DNA of 7,819 nucleotides from an uncultured Prevotellaceae bacterium (GCA_937904375.1 CALDIG010000093.1:1-7819), one strand, 5' to 3'. Numbered from the stretch's first letter, positions 1 through 6,809 are shown. Notes: generated by a model from the sequence alone, not told the origin. Made by a program: numbers and translations.

Positions 1-104
1 TTTGTTGACTTTGTTTGAAAAAAGAGTGTCGAGCGTGAGCATTTTATCTAAAAAAATTTTAATTGTTGTCTTTGTTTTTCTTTGTTGACTTTGTTTGAAA
101 AAAG
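1..104. repeat. 24-bp direct repeat pair with a partial third copy
   Basis: Bases 1-24 and 81-104 are identical over 24 bp (each begins TTTGTTGACTTTGTTTG and continues into AAAAAAG). A third, shorter copy at 63-77 matches 15 bases with one mismatch. The spacing is 80 bp. Between them, 30-47 holds CGAGCGTGAGCATTTTAT, which occurs again at 5166-5183. This is noncoding DNA downstream of the MBOAT gene. A repeat exactly at the window edge may be why the sequence stops there, but that is inference. Confidence 0.75.
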
Positions 105-136
105 TGAGAGAATTGAGAACTCTAAACTCTAAACTC

Positions 137-186
137 TAACCTCTAACCTGCGCGAAGCGCATTAACCTCTAACCTGCGTGAAGCGC
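137..186. repeat. 26-bp-period tandem repeat with GAA-loop mini-hairpins
   Basis: Two 24-bp units, 137-160 and 163-186, differ at one base (GCGCGAAGCGC versus GCGTGAAGCGC). Unit one forms a 5-bp stem TGCGC/GCGCA (149-153 with 157-161) around GAA. The single difference in unit two turns a C-G pair into a T-G pair, so a stem remains possible. Simpler CTCTAAA/CTCTAAC repeats precede it at about 119-140. The second unit ends three bases from the MBOAT stop codon, so the array is the immediate 3' untranslated region of the operon. It could act as a weak terminator or RNA-stabilising hairpin, but there is no U-tract. Confidence 0.65.
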
Positions 187-188
187 TC

Positions 189-2048
189 TTAGAACTGGAA
201 GTAGATGAATGGCTGCATCTCGGCAGAGACGAACTGGAAGACAAAGAACACTACCACCACTACTATCGCTGCTATTGCCGGCAATGGTAGGCTGGCGAAA
301 GTGTAGCGGTATTTGCGCTTCATCTTCTCGGGAATCCAGTGGATAATCATTCCTATAACAAATAGCAGGAACACATTGTGATAAGCACCTATCACATCAA
401 AGACATTCACGTTCCATGCTGTCCCCATCTGCTGAACCATCGACTTAGCAGTGTCCCACGCAACCTCGTTGGCAGTAGCAGGGTCATCTTGAAGATTGGA
501 GCCTGAACGGAAGAAGAGTCGGGTGAACGATATGAAGACGAAAGTCACTAAAATTGCCCAAGAATTGGCGAGCCACTTGAGGTTACGCTCGCGGGTGTTG
601 TACTTATTGTAGAGCCAGCGAACCACAGCACTCACGGCGATAAAGATGGCGCATACGAGGAGCACGTTCCACAACGCTGTCGGAGCCAGCCATATAAGCA
701 CCAGCAGAATAGCCACGACTATCATCGACATCGCCACCCTCCACAAGGCGGAGTTGTCGCGCCAAAACTTATATACAACCATTCCCACGCCGTTAAGGCC
801 ACCCCAAATCACGAAGTTCATGCTCGCTCCGTGCCACAGACCGCCGAGAAGCATGGTAATCATGGCATTGAGGTTGGCATAGATTTTTTTGCGCTTCTCG
901 GGATGCCTATAAGCAGTAAATATCACCATTACCGCCAAGATGAGTACTCCGAGCGCTATCCACCAGCTGCCACTGAGCACCAGAGCAGCGAGCGTGATTA
1001 CCACAATCCAGAAATAGGTGGCGAATGTGATATTGCGGTTTCCGCCCAGTGGGATGTAGAGATAGGTCTGCAGCCAACGCGAGAGCGAGATGTGCCATCG
1101 TTTCCAGAAGTTGCTGCAATTAAGCGCTTTATAGGGCGAGTTAAAGTTCTTGGGAAGATGAAATCCCATAAGCAGCGACAAGCCTATGGCAATATCGGTA
1201 TATCCCGAGAAGTCGGCATAGACTTGCAATGAATATACTAACAACGACATCAGATTCTCAAATCCCGAGAACAGATGAGGGTTCTCGAAAACTCTGTCGA
1301 TAAAGTTCATGGCAAGATAATCGCTTAGCACAATCTTCTTTATCAAGCCATTAAGAATCCAGAACACGGCAAGTCCAAACATGCGATGGCTGATGTTGTA
1401 CTTCTTGTAGAGCTGAGGAATGAAATCGCTCGCCTTGATGATAGGTCCCGCCACAAGTTGTGGGAAGAAGGTCACATAGAAGCCGAAATCGAGAATGTTG
1501 CGCACGGGTTTTACAAGACCTTTATACACATCGGCAGTGTAGCTGATTACCTGGAAGGTATAAAACGAGATGCCCACCGGCAAGATAATCTTATCGACAT
1601 TGAAGAAATCGGTGCCCAGAATAGAGTTTCCTGCACTGGCAGCGACATTGCTCACCGTCATCTCGAAGCCGAAAATCGAGTGAACCATGTCGGCAAAGAA
1701 GTAGGCATACTTAAAGTAGCATAATATGCCAAGGTCTATGGTCACGCTTAGTGCAAGCAAGGCACGTCGTTTCCACTGAATCTTGTTGTTGTAGATTGCC
1801 TGTGCTATGAAGAAGTCGGTACAGGTCACTAATATCAGCAGTCCCACAAAGAGCCCGCTAGTCTTGTAGTAGAACAGGAGGCTCACAAAGAACAGATAGG
1901 AGTTGCGCAGCAGTCTTCTCTTCTTTGCCAAGGCAAAGCCCGCAAAGACTATAGCGAAGAACGCCCAGAAGTGGAACTGCGTGAAAAGCAGCGGACTATC
2001 GGGGTTAAAAGAGAAAACCGATAATATGTAATCAATAAGTTTCTGCAT
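189..2048 (-). CDS. MBOAT family membrane O-acyltransferase (AlgI/DltB-like)
   Basis: This is a 619-residue polytopic membrane protein of the membrane-bound O-acyltransferase family, which moves acyl groups (usually acetyl) across the cytoplasmic membrane onto exported glycans or other surface polymers. Diagnostic segments are ILPVGISFYTFQ (155-166), FFPQLVAGPI (194-203), FWKRWHISLSRWLQTY (314-329, conserved His319), YIPLGGNR (331-338), and LLGGLWHGAS (400-409), which carries the expected catalytic His406. FISFTRLFFRS near 505-515 is also typical. Between GGNR and the LWHG helix there is about 50 residues with two extra hydrophobic stretches (roughly 345-378) and a basic loop RHPEKRKK, longer than in AlgI. 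The ATG start overlaps the end of the upstream SGNH gene by 17 bases, which suggests translational coupling and supports this start. The neighbouring SGNH proteins point to polysaccharide O-acetylation. The substrate cannot be told from sequence. Confidence 0.95.
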   Translation of the reverse strand: MQKLIDYILSVFSFNPDSPLLFTQFHFWAFFAIVFAGFALAKKRRLLRNSYLFFVSLLFYYKTSGLFVGLLILVTCTDFFIAQAIYNNKIQWKRRALLALSVTIDLGILCYFKYAYFFADMVHSIFGFEMTVSNVAASAGNSILGTDFFNVDKIILPVGISFYTFQVISYTADVYKGLVKPVRNILDFGFYVTFFPQLVAGPIIKASDFIPQLYKKYNISHRMFGLAVFWILNGLIKKIVLSDYLAMNFIDRVFENPHLFSGFENLMSLLVYSLQVYADFSGYTDIAIGLSLLMGFHLPKNFNSPYKALNCSNFWKRWHISLSRWLQTYLYIPLGGNRNITFATYFWIVVITLAALVLSGSWWIALGVLILAVMVIFTAYRHPEKRKKIYANLNAMITMLLGGLWHGASMNFVIWGGLNGVGMVVYKFWRDNSALWRVAMSMIVVAILLVLIWLAPTALWNVLLVCAIFIAVSAVVRWLYNKYNTRERNLKWLANSWAILVTFVFISFTRLFFRSGSNLQDDPATANEVAWDTAKSMVQQMGTAWNVNVFDVIGAYHNVFLLFVIGMIIHWIPEKMKRKYRYTFASLPLPAIAAIVVVVVFFVFQFVSAEMQPFIYFQF

Positions 2049-3294
2049 TCTTGTCTCGTTCTCGCCATTTAAGATACTCTTTTATTATGGCATTATACAA
2101 TAAATCTCCTATGAGTTTATAGCCGGTGCTGGTGAAGTGCACGTGGTCGCTCTGCATCAAGCCGTTTCTTACCCATCTTGTGGAGCTTCCCAGTCCACCC
2201 ATCACCTTATAGAGATCCCACACCGACCCGTGGTTGTCGAGAGCCAGCTCTATAAAAACCTTCTCGGCGGCACGGCTGTTAGGGTTTGCCGAGCGATTCA
2301 AGTGGTTGTCGTTATTTGTAATGAAAATGAACTGGCAATCGGGGTTTACACGCTTAATGCGGTCTATCAGCTGCTGGTAATTAGTCTTGAAGCGGTCGCG
2401 GTTGAAGTTCTTGGTGTGAGCGTCGTTGATGCCAATGCCGAAGATTACCATGTCGGGCTTCGCCACATGCAGGTCTTTCTCGAGCAGGCTGCACTTGAGC
2501 CAAGAAGTGGTGGCTGCACCATTCACACCCGATGCCCAATATATAACTCCTGGTTCGTCGTTGAGGGCGACAACACCCCTCAGCTCAAATCGGTTGCCAG
2601 AGCCTAGTCCGTGAAACTTCACGGTAAACGATGTGCAACCTCTGGGCAGCTCAAAGAAATATCCCTTCTCATTGCTGCCTTCAATATCCTCTACAGCAGT
2701 ACTGTCAATCATGATATAGGGTCTCACGCTGCTCGACGAAGCCTTTCCCAGCACCCTTATGTAGCGTGTGGTCCAGTCAATGCCATCGCTCGACGAGAGA
2801 GTGAATGTCACACTGGCATTGGGGCTTGACGTGGTGGCAGTGATGCCGCTTAATCCCATATCATGGTCTGGACTCTGTTCTATGTTGCGTGTCCTCGACC
2901 AAGTACCTGTGCCACTCACCGAGTAGTCTTGCGGACCGTTGGTACCCACCAGTTTGTAGGGGAACAAGATGGCGCGGCTGGCTTTACCGCCATTGACGTG
3001 CGTTGCGAAATTGCGGCGTATGCGGTGACTGAACGTGCCAGCCTGCACATGACTACCTCCCACATGCCATATATTTATAGTGCCTCGATGCTTGTAGATT
3101 ACATTGTCGAGTTTCCTGAAGAAAGGTATCAATGCCGCTCTTCCCTCCTTGAATGTGCGCATGTCGCATTCTCTCTTATCTATGCAAGAATAGGATGAGT
3201 CGGCATGCGCAAGAAGGGTGTTGTCTTGTGATGCCGCATTCTGTGCTCCCATGAGCGCAAGCAGGAGTAATATTATGTATTTTGCTTTTGTCAT
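2032..3294 (-). CDS. Secreted SGNH/GDSL-type hydrolase or acetyltransferase, GGSH variant
   Basis: This is a 420-residue exported protein with a signal peptide at about 1-22 (MTKAKYIILLLLALMGAQNA...). SGNH blocks are visible: block I WHVGGSHVQAG at 76-86 with likely nucleophile Ser81, a Gly-rich block II near SGVNGA (255-260), block III FGIGINDA (285-292, Asn290), and block V SDHVHFTSTGY (382-392) with Asp383 and His386. Block I reads GGS instead of GDS. The catalytic Ser, Gly, Asn and His are all present, so activity is plausible. Residues of about 110-250, between blocks I and III, are rich in Ser/Thr and beta-like strands. They may be an inserted carbohydrate-binding jelly-roll of the kind known in some peptidoglycan and polysaccharide O-acetylesterases. 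The gene starts 29 bases after the first SGNH gene and overlaps MBOAT. It may transfer acetyl groups from MBOAT to a glycan or remove them; the sequence does not decide which. Confidence 0.88.
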   Translation of the reverse strand: MTKAKYIILLLLALMGAQNAASQDNTLLAHADSSYSCIDKRECDMRTFKEGRAALIPFFRKLDNVIYKHRGTINIWHVGGSHVQAGTFSHRIRRNFATHVNGGKASRAILFPYKLVGTNGPQDYSVSGTGTWSRTRNIEQSPDHDMGLSGITATTSSPNASVTFTLSSSDGIDWTTRYIRVLGKASSSSVRPYIMIDSTAVEDIEGSNEKGYFFELPRGCTSFTVKFHGLGSGNRFELRGVVALNDEPGVIYWASGVNGAATTSWLKCSLLEKDLHVAKPDMVIFGIGINDAHTKNFNRDRFKTNYQQLIDRIKRVNPDCQFIFITNNDNHLNRSANPNSRAAEKVFIELALDNHGSVWDLYKVMGGLGSSTRWVRNGLMQSDHVHFTSTGYKLIGDLLYNAIIKEYLKWRERDKNAETY

Positions 3295-3323
3295 AAAAAG
3301 TCGATACCCTTTTTAGCCGCAAG

Positions 3324-4736
3324 TTATTGGTTGAACTCTTTTGGAGTTTTTCCCACTCGCTTGCAATAGAATCGGTAATACATCAAGTAGGTGTTAAACA
3401 GCATATCAGCAACCTTGCTGGCACCGTCGCGAGTGAAATGCAGGTAATCTTTACCTGCCAAGCCGGCATTCACCCACTCAAGCATTGAGTTGCGACCGCC
3501 CATCGAGTCGTAGAGATTCCAGAAGGCGATGCCCGTCTCGCTACACACCTCTTGAAGCATTTTGATGGTAGGTTCGAGTTGAGGATAGGTTTCCTTTTTG
3601 CCCTTGACGTTGGTTGCCATGTCGGCAGGACCTATAAAGAGAATCTTAGTCTCTGGCGACATCGCCTTAAAAAGCTCCACCTGAGCGATGAGGCTCTTTT
3701 TGTATTCCTGCATCTTCTTCTCCGATTTCAGGTAAGGCACCGAGTTGCCACCATATTGCAGGATGAGCAACCCCACCTTGTTACGCTTGAAAAACGGCTC
3801 CAAGGTCTTGCGGTCATTGACGTAGGCAAAAACTGTCCCCGAGCAGCCACGCATGGGCACATTATCTACCGAGACACCATTCTTGCCGTCGAGCAGCACA
3901 GCAAAGAGTTCCATATTACCGGTGACACTAATCGACACTTTCCCCGCTGGTGATGGCAAGGTAGCGGTGAGGAACCTCACGCCATCTTTAGAGACAACGT
4001 CGTCGGTCATTGGCTGCGAGGTGCCATTGGCGGTAAGAGTGGCTTTGCCGTTGCCGCTGCACACCAAAGTCACCTTTGAGTAGGTCTTGGAATGAGGCAC
4101 CCCTTCAAGGGAGGAGGCTCTATATGTTAGCTGCACCGAGCCGTTGAGGTGTGTCACCTGCGCCATGATGCCATAACGTCCATTGCGTAGATGCTCACCC
4201 ATCTCGTAGGCATAATAAGTGGGCAGCTTTTTGCTCGACGACTGCACCACCGTCATAGCTCCCACCGCTTGTATTGCCGGCACCATACCTACGCCACTTC
4301 CTCCAAAAGCCGTCTGAAACTTCTCCCTAAGGTCGGCGGAGATGCGGTCGCCTTCGAGTTGCGAATCACCGTAGTGCAGCACTCGCATGGGTTCACTGCC
4401 GGCATTCTCCATCGCGGCGAAGATATCGTCAAAATAGGTGCTGTCGTTATTTGGCATGTAGAAACGAGCCGGATTAGTCTGTGCGAACTTCATAAACTCC
4501 TTATAGTCCTCTGTTTGCATGGTCATGAGTTGCTGCTTAGTGAGTTCGTTAGGGTCTCGCGCCAAGCCATTGCTCATAGTAGTCGATTTGCTTTCCACCG
4601 TTAGGATTTCGTCAAGAGTAGGAAACTCAAGATGAATGTTGCCAATAGTAATCCCATCTTTAGGGAATATGGTACACACAGCAGCAAGCACTGCCAGCAC
4701 GCCAAAGATGAAGATTACAATATTTCTCGCTTTCAT
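3324..4736 (-). CDS. Membrane-anchored or secreted SGNH/GDSL hydrolase family protein
   Basis: This is a 470-residue protein, the first gene of the three-gene operon. An N-terminal hydrophobic segment (5-24, without a clear cleavage site) suggests a signal anchor, followed by a charged linker up to about 110. Block I is VLHYGDSQLEGDR (119-131) with nucleophile Ser125. VPMRGCSGTVF (293-303) fits block II, LQYGGNSV (326-333, Asn331) block III, and KDYLHFTRDG (429-438) block V, with Asp430 and His433. About 150 residues of beta-rich sequence (roughly 150-290) lie between blocks I and II. The C-terminus repeats the pattern of the next gene: LYD.MGG...S...WV..GL...D..HFT..G. The two are therefore probably paralogues. 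It likely works outside the cytoplasmic membrane on the acyl group supplied by the MBOAT protein. No Shine-Dalgarno sequence precedes the ATG, only an A-rich leader. Confidence 0.88.
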   Translation of the reverse strand: MKARNIVIFIFGVLAVLAAVCTIFPKDGITIGNIHLEFPTLDEILTVESKSTTMSNGLARDPNELTKQQLMTMQTEDYKEFMKFAQTNPARFYMPNNDSTYFDDIFAAMENAGSEPMRVLHYGDSQLEGDRISADLREKFQTAFGGSGVGMVPAIQAVGAMTVVQSSSKKLPTYYAYEMGEHLRNGRYGIMAQVTHLNGSVQLTYRASSLEGVPHSKTYSKVTLVCSGNGKATLTANGTSQPMTDDVVSKDGVRFLTATLPSPAGKVSISVTGNMELFAVLLDGKNGVSVDNVPMRGCSGTVFAYVNDRKTLEPFFKRNKVGLLILQYGGNSVPYLKSEKKMQEYKKSLIAQVELFKAMSPETKILFIGPADMATNVKGKKETYPQLEPTIKMLQEVCSETGIAFWNLYDSMGGRNSMLEWVNAGLAGKDYLHFTRDGASKVADMLFNTYLMYYRFYCKRVGKTPKEFNQ

Positions 4737-4784
4737 TACTCTTTTTACTTCAAGTTTCGCAAGTTGTTAATTTTTACTTGTCAA

Positions 4785-4815
4785 CCAAAATAGTTCGTCA
4801 CAAAAAACGTGCAAA
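4785..4815 (-). promoter_or_regulatory. Possible Bacteroidetes-type promoter of the SGNH-SGNH-MBOAT operon
   Basis: On the minus strand a TTTG (complement of 4812-4815) is followed after exactly 19 bases by TATTTTGG (complement of 4785-4792). This resembles the Bacteroidetes sigma-ABfr pattern TTTG-N19-TAnnTTTG with one mismatch in the -7 box. It lies about 50 bases before the start of the first SGNH gene. A second -7-like box, TTACTTTGC (4811-4819), has a TTTG only 12 bases upstream and fits less well. A/T-rich DNA gives such matches easily, so this is tentative. Confidence 0.3.
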
Positions 4816-5089
4816 GTAACACAAAATATTTCAAACAGATGCGAGTTTTGGACCTAAAAACCTTATTTGTTGATGTTTTTTCACCAATCTCTGCCTTAAT
4901 TAGACTCAACACACCTCATTTCATACCATGATTCCAAAATTAAAATCAACACCGTCAAGAATTTTCACAATAAATACTAAGTCTCCCATTTAGCCTGGAA
5001 CATTCATAGTCATGCGTAGCGAAAAATGCCAAGGGCGCATCTCTACAATGGACTCATTGTCTATATTATCTTTTGAGCCCACTTTAAAA

Positions 5090-5105
5090 GGTGGCCACCA
5101 TGGTG
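5090..5105. repeat. Two overlapping 10-bp palindromes
   Basis: GGTGGCCACC (5090-5099) and CACCATGGTG (5096-5105) are each perfect palindromes and share four bases. A nearby CCAC...GTGG pair (5079-5094) gives a further alternative fold. They sit just outside the left end of the MITE-like element. They could be a protein-binding site or the remains of another repeat. No function can be assigned. Confidence 0.5.
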
Positions 5106-5120
5106 AAATCAAACAAAAAC

Positions 5121-5300
5121 AAAAATGCGATTAAGCGAGTAAAACAGAGCTTGCTCAATGCCTTGCGAGCGTGAGCATTTTATTTAAAAATGCGATTGTA
5201 GGGACACGGCATGACGTGTCCGTATTGCAGCGAGACAGCGGTCATGGAATGCCATGACCCTACTGCTTGCTCATGCTTTATCTCGCTTAATCGCATTTTT
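5121..5300. repeat. MITE-like or REP-like element with 19-bp terminal inverted repeats and nested hairpins
   Basis: The ends, 5121-5139 and 5282-5300, are perfect 19-bp inverted copies (AAAAATGCGATTAAGCGAG and its complement), and the match continues imperfectly inward. The first 12 bases recur as a direct copy at 5186-5197. Inside, GTAGGG (5198-5203) pairs with CCCTAC (5258-5263) and encloses two hairpins: GGACACG/CGTGTCC (5202-5208 with 5215-5221) and GGTCATGG/CCATGACC (5240-5247 with 5252-5259, loop AATG). GCTTGCTCAATGC (from 5149) and GCTTGCTCATGC (5265-5276) are near-copies. There is no open frame for a transposase and no obvious target duplication. The design fits a nonautonomous palindromic element, but its mobility is inferred, not seen. 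Confidence 0.7.
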
Positions 5301-5373
5301 AGAGTATTATCAGTGTGAAATATAGAAAATTTTGAAAAATTTTTTCTTCTCTAAACACTAAACTCTAACCTTT

Positions 5374-5416
5374 AACTTCAAGTTTATAAAAATTTAGAAC
5401 TTTATACACTTGAGTT
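5374..5416. repeat. Imperfect A/T-rich hairpin
   Basis: Arms 5374-5390 and 5401-5416 pair over about 15 positions with one mismatch and one bulge, around the 10-base loop AATTTAGAAC. It lies about 45 bases beyond the CoA-transferase terminator on the minus strand. It may be a secondary terminator or a chance fold in A/T-rich DNA. Confidence 0.4.
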
Positions 5417-5460
5417 ATATTTAAGTTTGAATTCCCCTATCGCTGAACAGTCTCCTAATA

Positions 5461-5497
5461 TTATTATGGTGCGACATTTTCTGTCGCACCATAATAA
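5461..5497 (-). terminator. Perfect 16-bp stem-loop terminator of the CoA-transferase gene
   Basis: TTATTATGGTGCGACA (5461-5476) and its exact complement (5482-5497) flank a 5-base loop, TTTTC on the plus strand. The hairpin is 19 bases beyond the CoA-transferase stop codon. The G+C-rich top and A/T-rich base fit an intrinsic terminator. There is no long U-run, so termination may rest mainly on the hairpin. The symmetry would let it work in both directions. Confidence 0.75.
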
Positions 5498-5516
5498 ACA
5501 TATATGTATCATGCTT

Positions 5517-6809
5517 TTATTTATATCGCAAGAAACTGTAGCCGAAGCGTTCGTAGGCAGCGCGTTCTAGCTCTTCTCGGTCATCGGGATGGGCGATGGA
5601 GATTAATGCTCTTGCGCGCTCTGCCATGCTCTTGTTGCGCAGATAGACGATGCCGTGTTCGGTAACGACATACTGTGTCTGGAACCTAGTGGTTACCACG
5701 CCGGCACCTGGTGTGAGGGTTGGCACAATCTTGCCTTTGCCCTTGCCGGTCCGTGAGGGCAGTGCAATGAATGTTTTTCCCTCTGGGTTTAAAGCAGCAC
5801 CATACATAAAGTCGTGCTGTCCGCCAACACTAGAGAATATCATTGTGCCGATGCTGTCGGCGCACACCTGACCAGTGAGGTCAACCTCTATGGCGCTATT
5901 TATAGCGATTGGGCGAGGGTTCTGACGGATAACCTGCGGGTCATTAGTGTATGCCACGTCGTAGAACTCCACATCCTCGTTATAGTCAAGGAAATCATAC
6001 ATACGCTTAGAACCAAGCGCAAGACTTGCAACGCTCTTGCCAGGATGAATCTTCTTGAGGCTGTTGTCGATCACACCTTCCTCAATGAGACGCACCACGC
6101 CATCGGTCATCGCCTCGGTGTGAAGACCTAGATGTTTATGATTCTTGATTCCAGCAAGCACAGCATTGGGAATTCCGCCCACGCCAATCTGCAAAGTGGC
6201 ACCATCAGGAATCTCAGCGGCAATAAAGCCACCTATAGCGCTCTCGATGGGTGTTGATTCGCCAAACTCCATCGCCAGCGGTGGCTCGTCGCAACGCACT
6301 GCGGCGGCAATCTCGCTCTCATGAATCTTGGCGGCACCACACAGGTAAGGCATACTATTGTTAATCTGCGCGATGATGGTCTTCGACATCTCCACAGCGC
6401 TGAACGCCAAATCGGCACTCATGCCATAGCTGCAATATCCGTCTTTGTCGGGAGGCGAGCAGTTCAGGAAGGTCACGTCCAGTGGCAACTGCTTGCTGCG
6501 GAAGAGAAAAGGTATCTCGCCCAAGAAGGCGGGAATCACCTCGCCATATCCCTGTGCCACCCACTTGCGCTGGTCACCACTGAGGAACAGACTCTTAGTT
6601 ATAAACGAGTCTTTATACTCGGGGTTGCACAATGGGCACTCGCCATAAGGCACATTGAAAGCCGAATACACCACCACATCGCGCAGTTCGCTGGCACGTC
6701 GCGCCAATGCGCTTTGCAGCACCACAGGAATCGCCGTGCTTCCCATGCAATAGATGTGGTCACCACTTTTGACAAGGCGCACCGCCTCGTCGGCACTCAT
6801 ATAGTTCAT
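5517..6809 (-). CDS. Acetyl-CoA hydrolase/CoA-transferase family protein (4-hydroxybutyrate CoA-transferase-like)
   Basis: This is a 430-residue cytoplasmic enzyme, full length for the family. Members move CoA between acyl-CoA and a free carboxylic acid (acetate, butyrate, 4-hydroxybutyrate, succinate) through a glutamyl-CoA intermediate. The expected catalytic glutamate is Glu308 in NSAIEVDLTGQ (304-314). The Gly-rich loop QIGVGGIPNAV (207-217), the family segment SSVGGQHDF (326-334), and the C-terminal VVTEHGIVYLRNKSMAERARALISIAHPDDRE (in pieces at 381-412) are all present. A CPLC pair (Cys58, Cys61) near the N-terminus looks unusual. Start choice is between Met1 and Met4; the start region carries a 9-bp direct duplication (CATATAGTT on the plus strand, 6798-6815) and no Shine-Dalgarno. 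The gene follows an aminotransferase-derived frame, so a role in amino-acid or short-chain acid fermentation is plausible. The exact substrate is not deducible. Confidence 0.93.
   Translation of the reverse strand: MNYMSADEAVRLVKSGDHIYCMGSTAIPVVLQSALARRASELRDVVVYSAFNVPYGECPLCNPEYKDSFITKSLFLSGDQRKWVAQGYGEVIPAFLGEIPFLFRSKQLPLDVTFLNCSPPDKDGYCSYGMSADLAFSAVEMSKTIIAQINNSMPYLCGAAKIHESEIAAAVRCDEPPLAMEFGESTPIESAIGGFIAAEIPDGATLQIGVGGIPNAVLAGIKNHKHLGLHTEAMTDGVVRLIEEGVIDNSLKKIHPGKSVASLALGSKRMYDFLDYNEDVEFYDVAYTNDPQVIRQNPRPIAINSAIEVDLTGQVCADSIGTMIFSSVGGQHDFMYGAALNPEGKTFIALPSRTGKGKGKIVPTLTPGAGVVTTRFQTQYVVTEHGIVYLRNKSMAERARALISIAHPDDREELERAAYERFGYSFLRYK

Larger units (their letters stand above)
4737..5516. 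other. 780-bp spacer without a convincing gene
   Basis: I find no credible protein or RNA gene here. From high to low coordinates it holds the terminator hairpin of the CoA-transferase gene (5461-5497), an A/T-rich stretch with an imperfect hairpin (5374-5416) and CTCTAAAC-type repeats (5349-5370), a MITE-like palindromic element (5121-5300), overlapping palindromes (5090-5105), an open but startless minus-strand frame (4990-5130), and the A/T-rich leader with the possible operon promoter. It separates two transcription units in the same direction and looks like a site where repeat elements have accumulated. Confidence 0.7.

Noticed and set aside
1..186. CRISPR array suggested by repeated units
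   Set aside because: Repeats are of different kinds, too few, and lack evenly sized unique spacers; no cas gene is present.
646..1724. Several plus-strand open frames of 78-133 codons opposite the MBOAT gene
   Set aside because: They are antisense to a gene with clear family motifs, have no recognisable domains or ribosome sites, and arise from its codon bias.
3295..3314. AAAAAG...CTTTTT pairing in the gap between the two SGNH genes
   Set aside because: Only six mostly A-T pairs, too weak for a terminator within a tight operon.
4928..4993. 21-codon plus-strand frame starting ATGATTCCAAAA
   Set aside because: Too short, no ribosome site, low-complexity A/T-rich sequence and no recognisable product.
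4737..5516. tRNA, riboswitch or small RNA gene in the long spacer
   Set aside because: I saw no cloverleaf, no T-loop motif and no known riboswitch core; the structures there are explained by palindromic repeats and a terminator.
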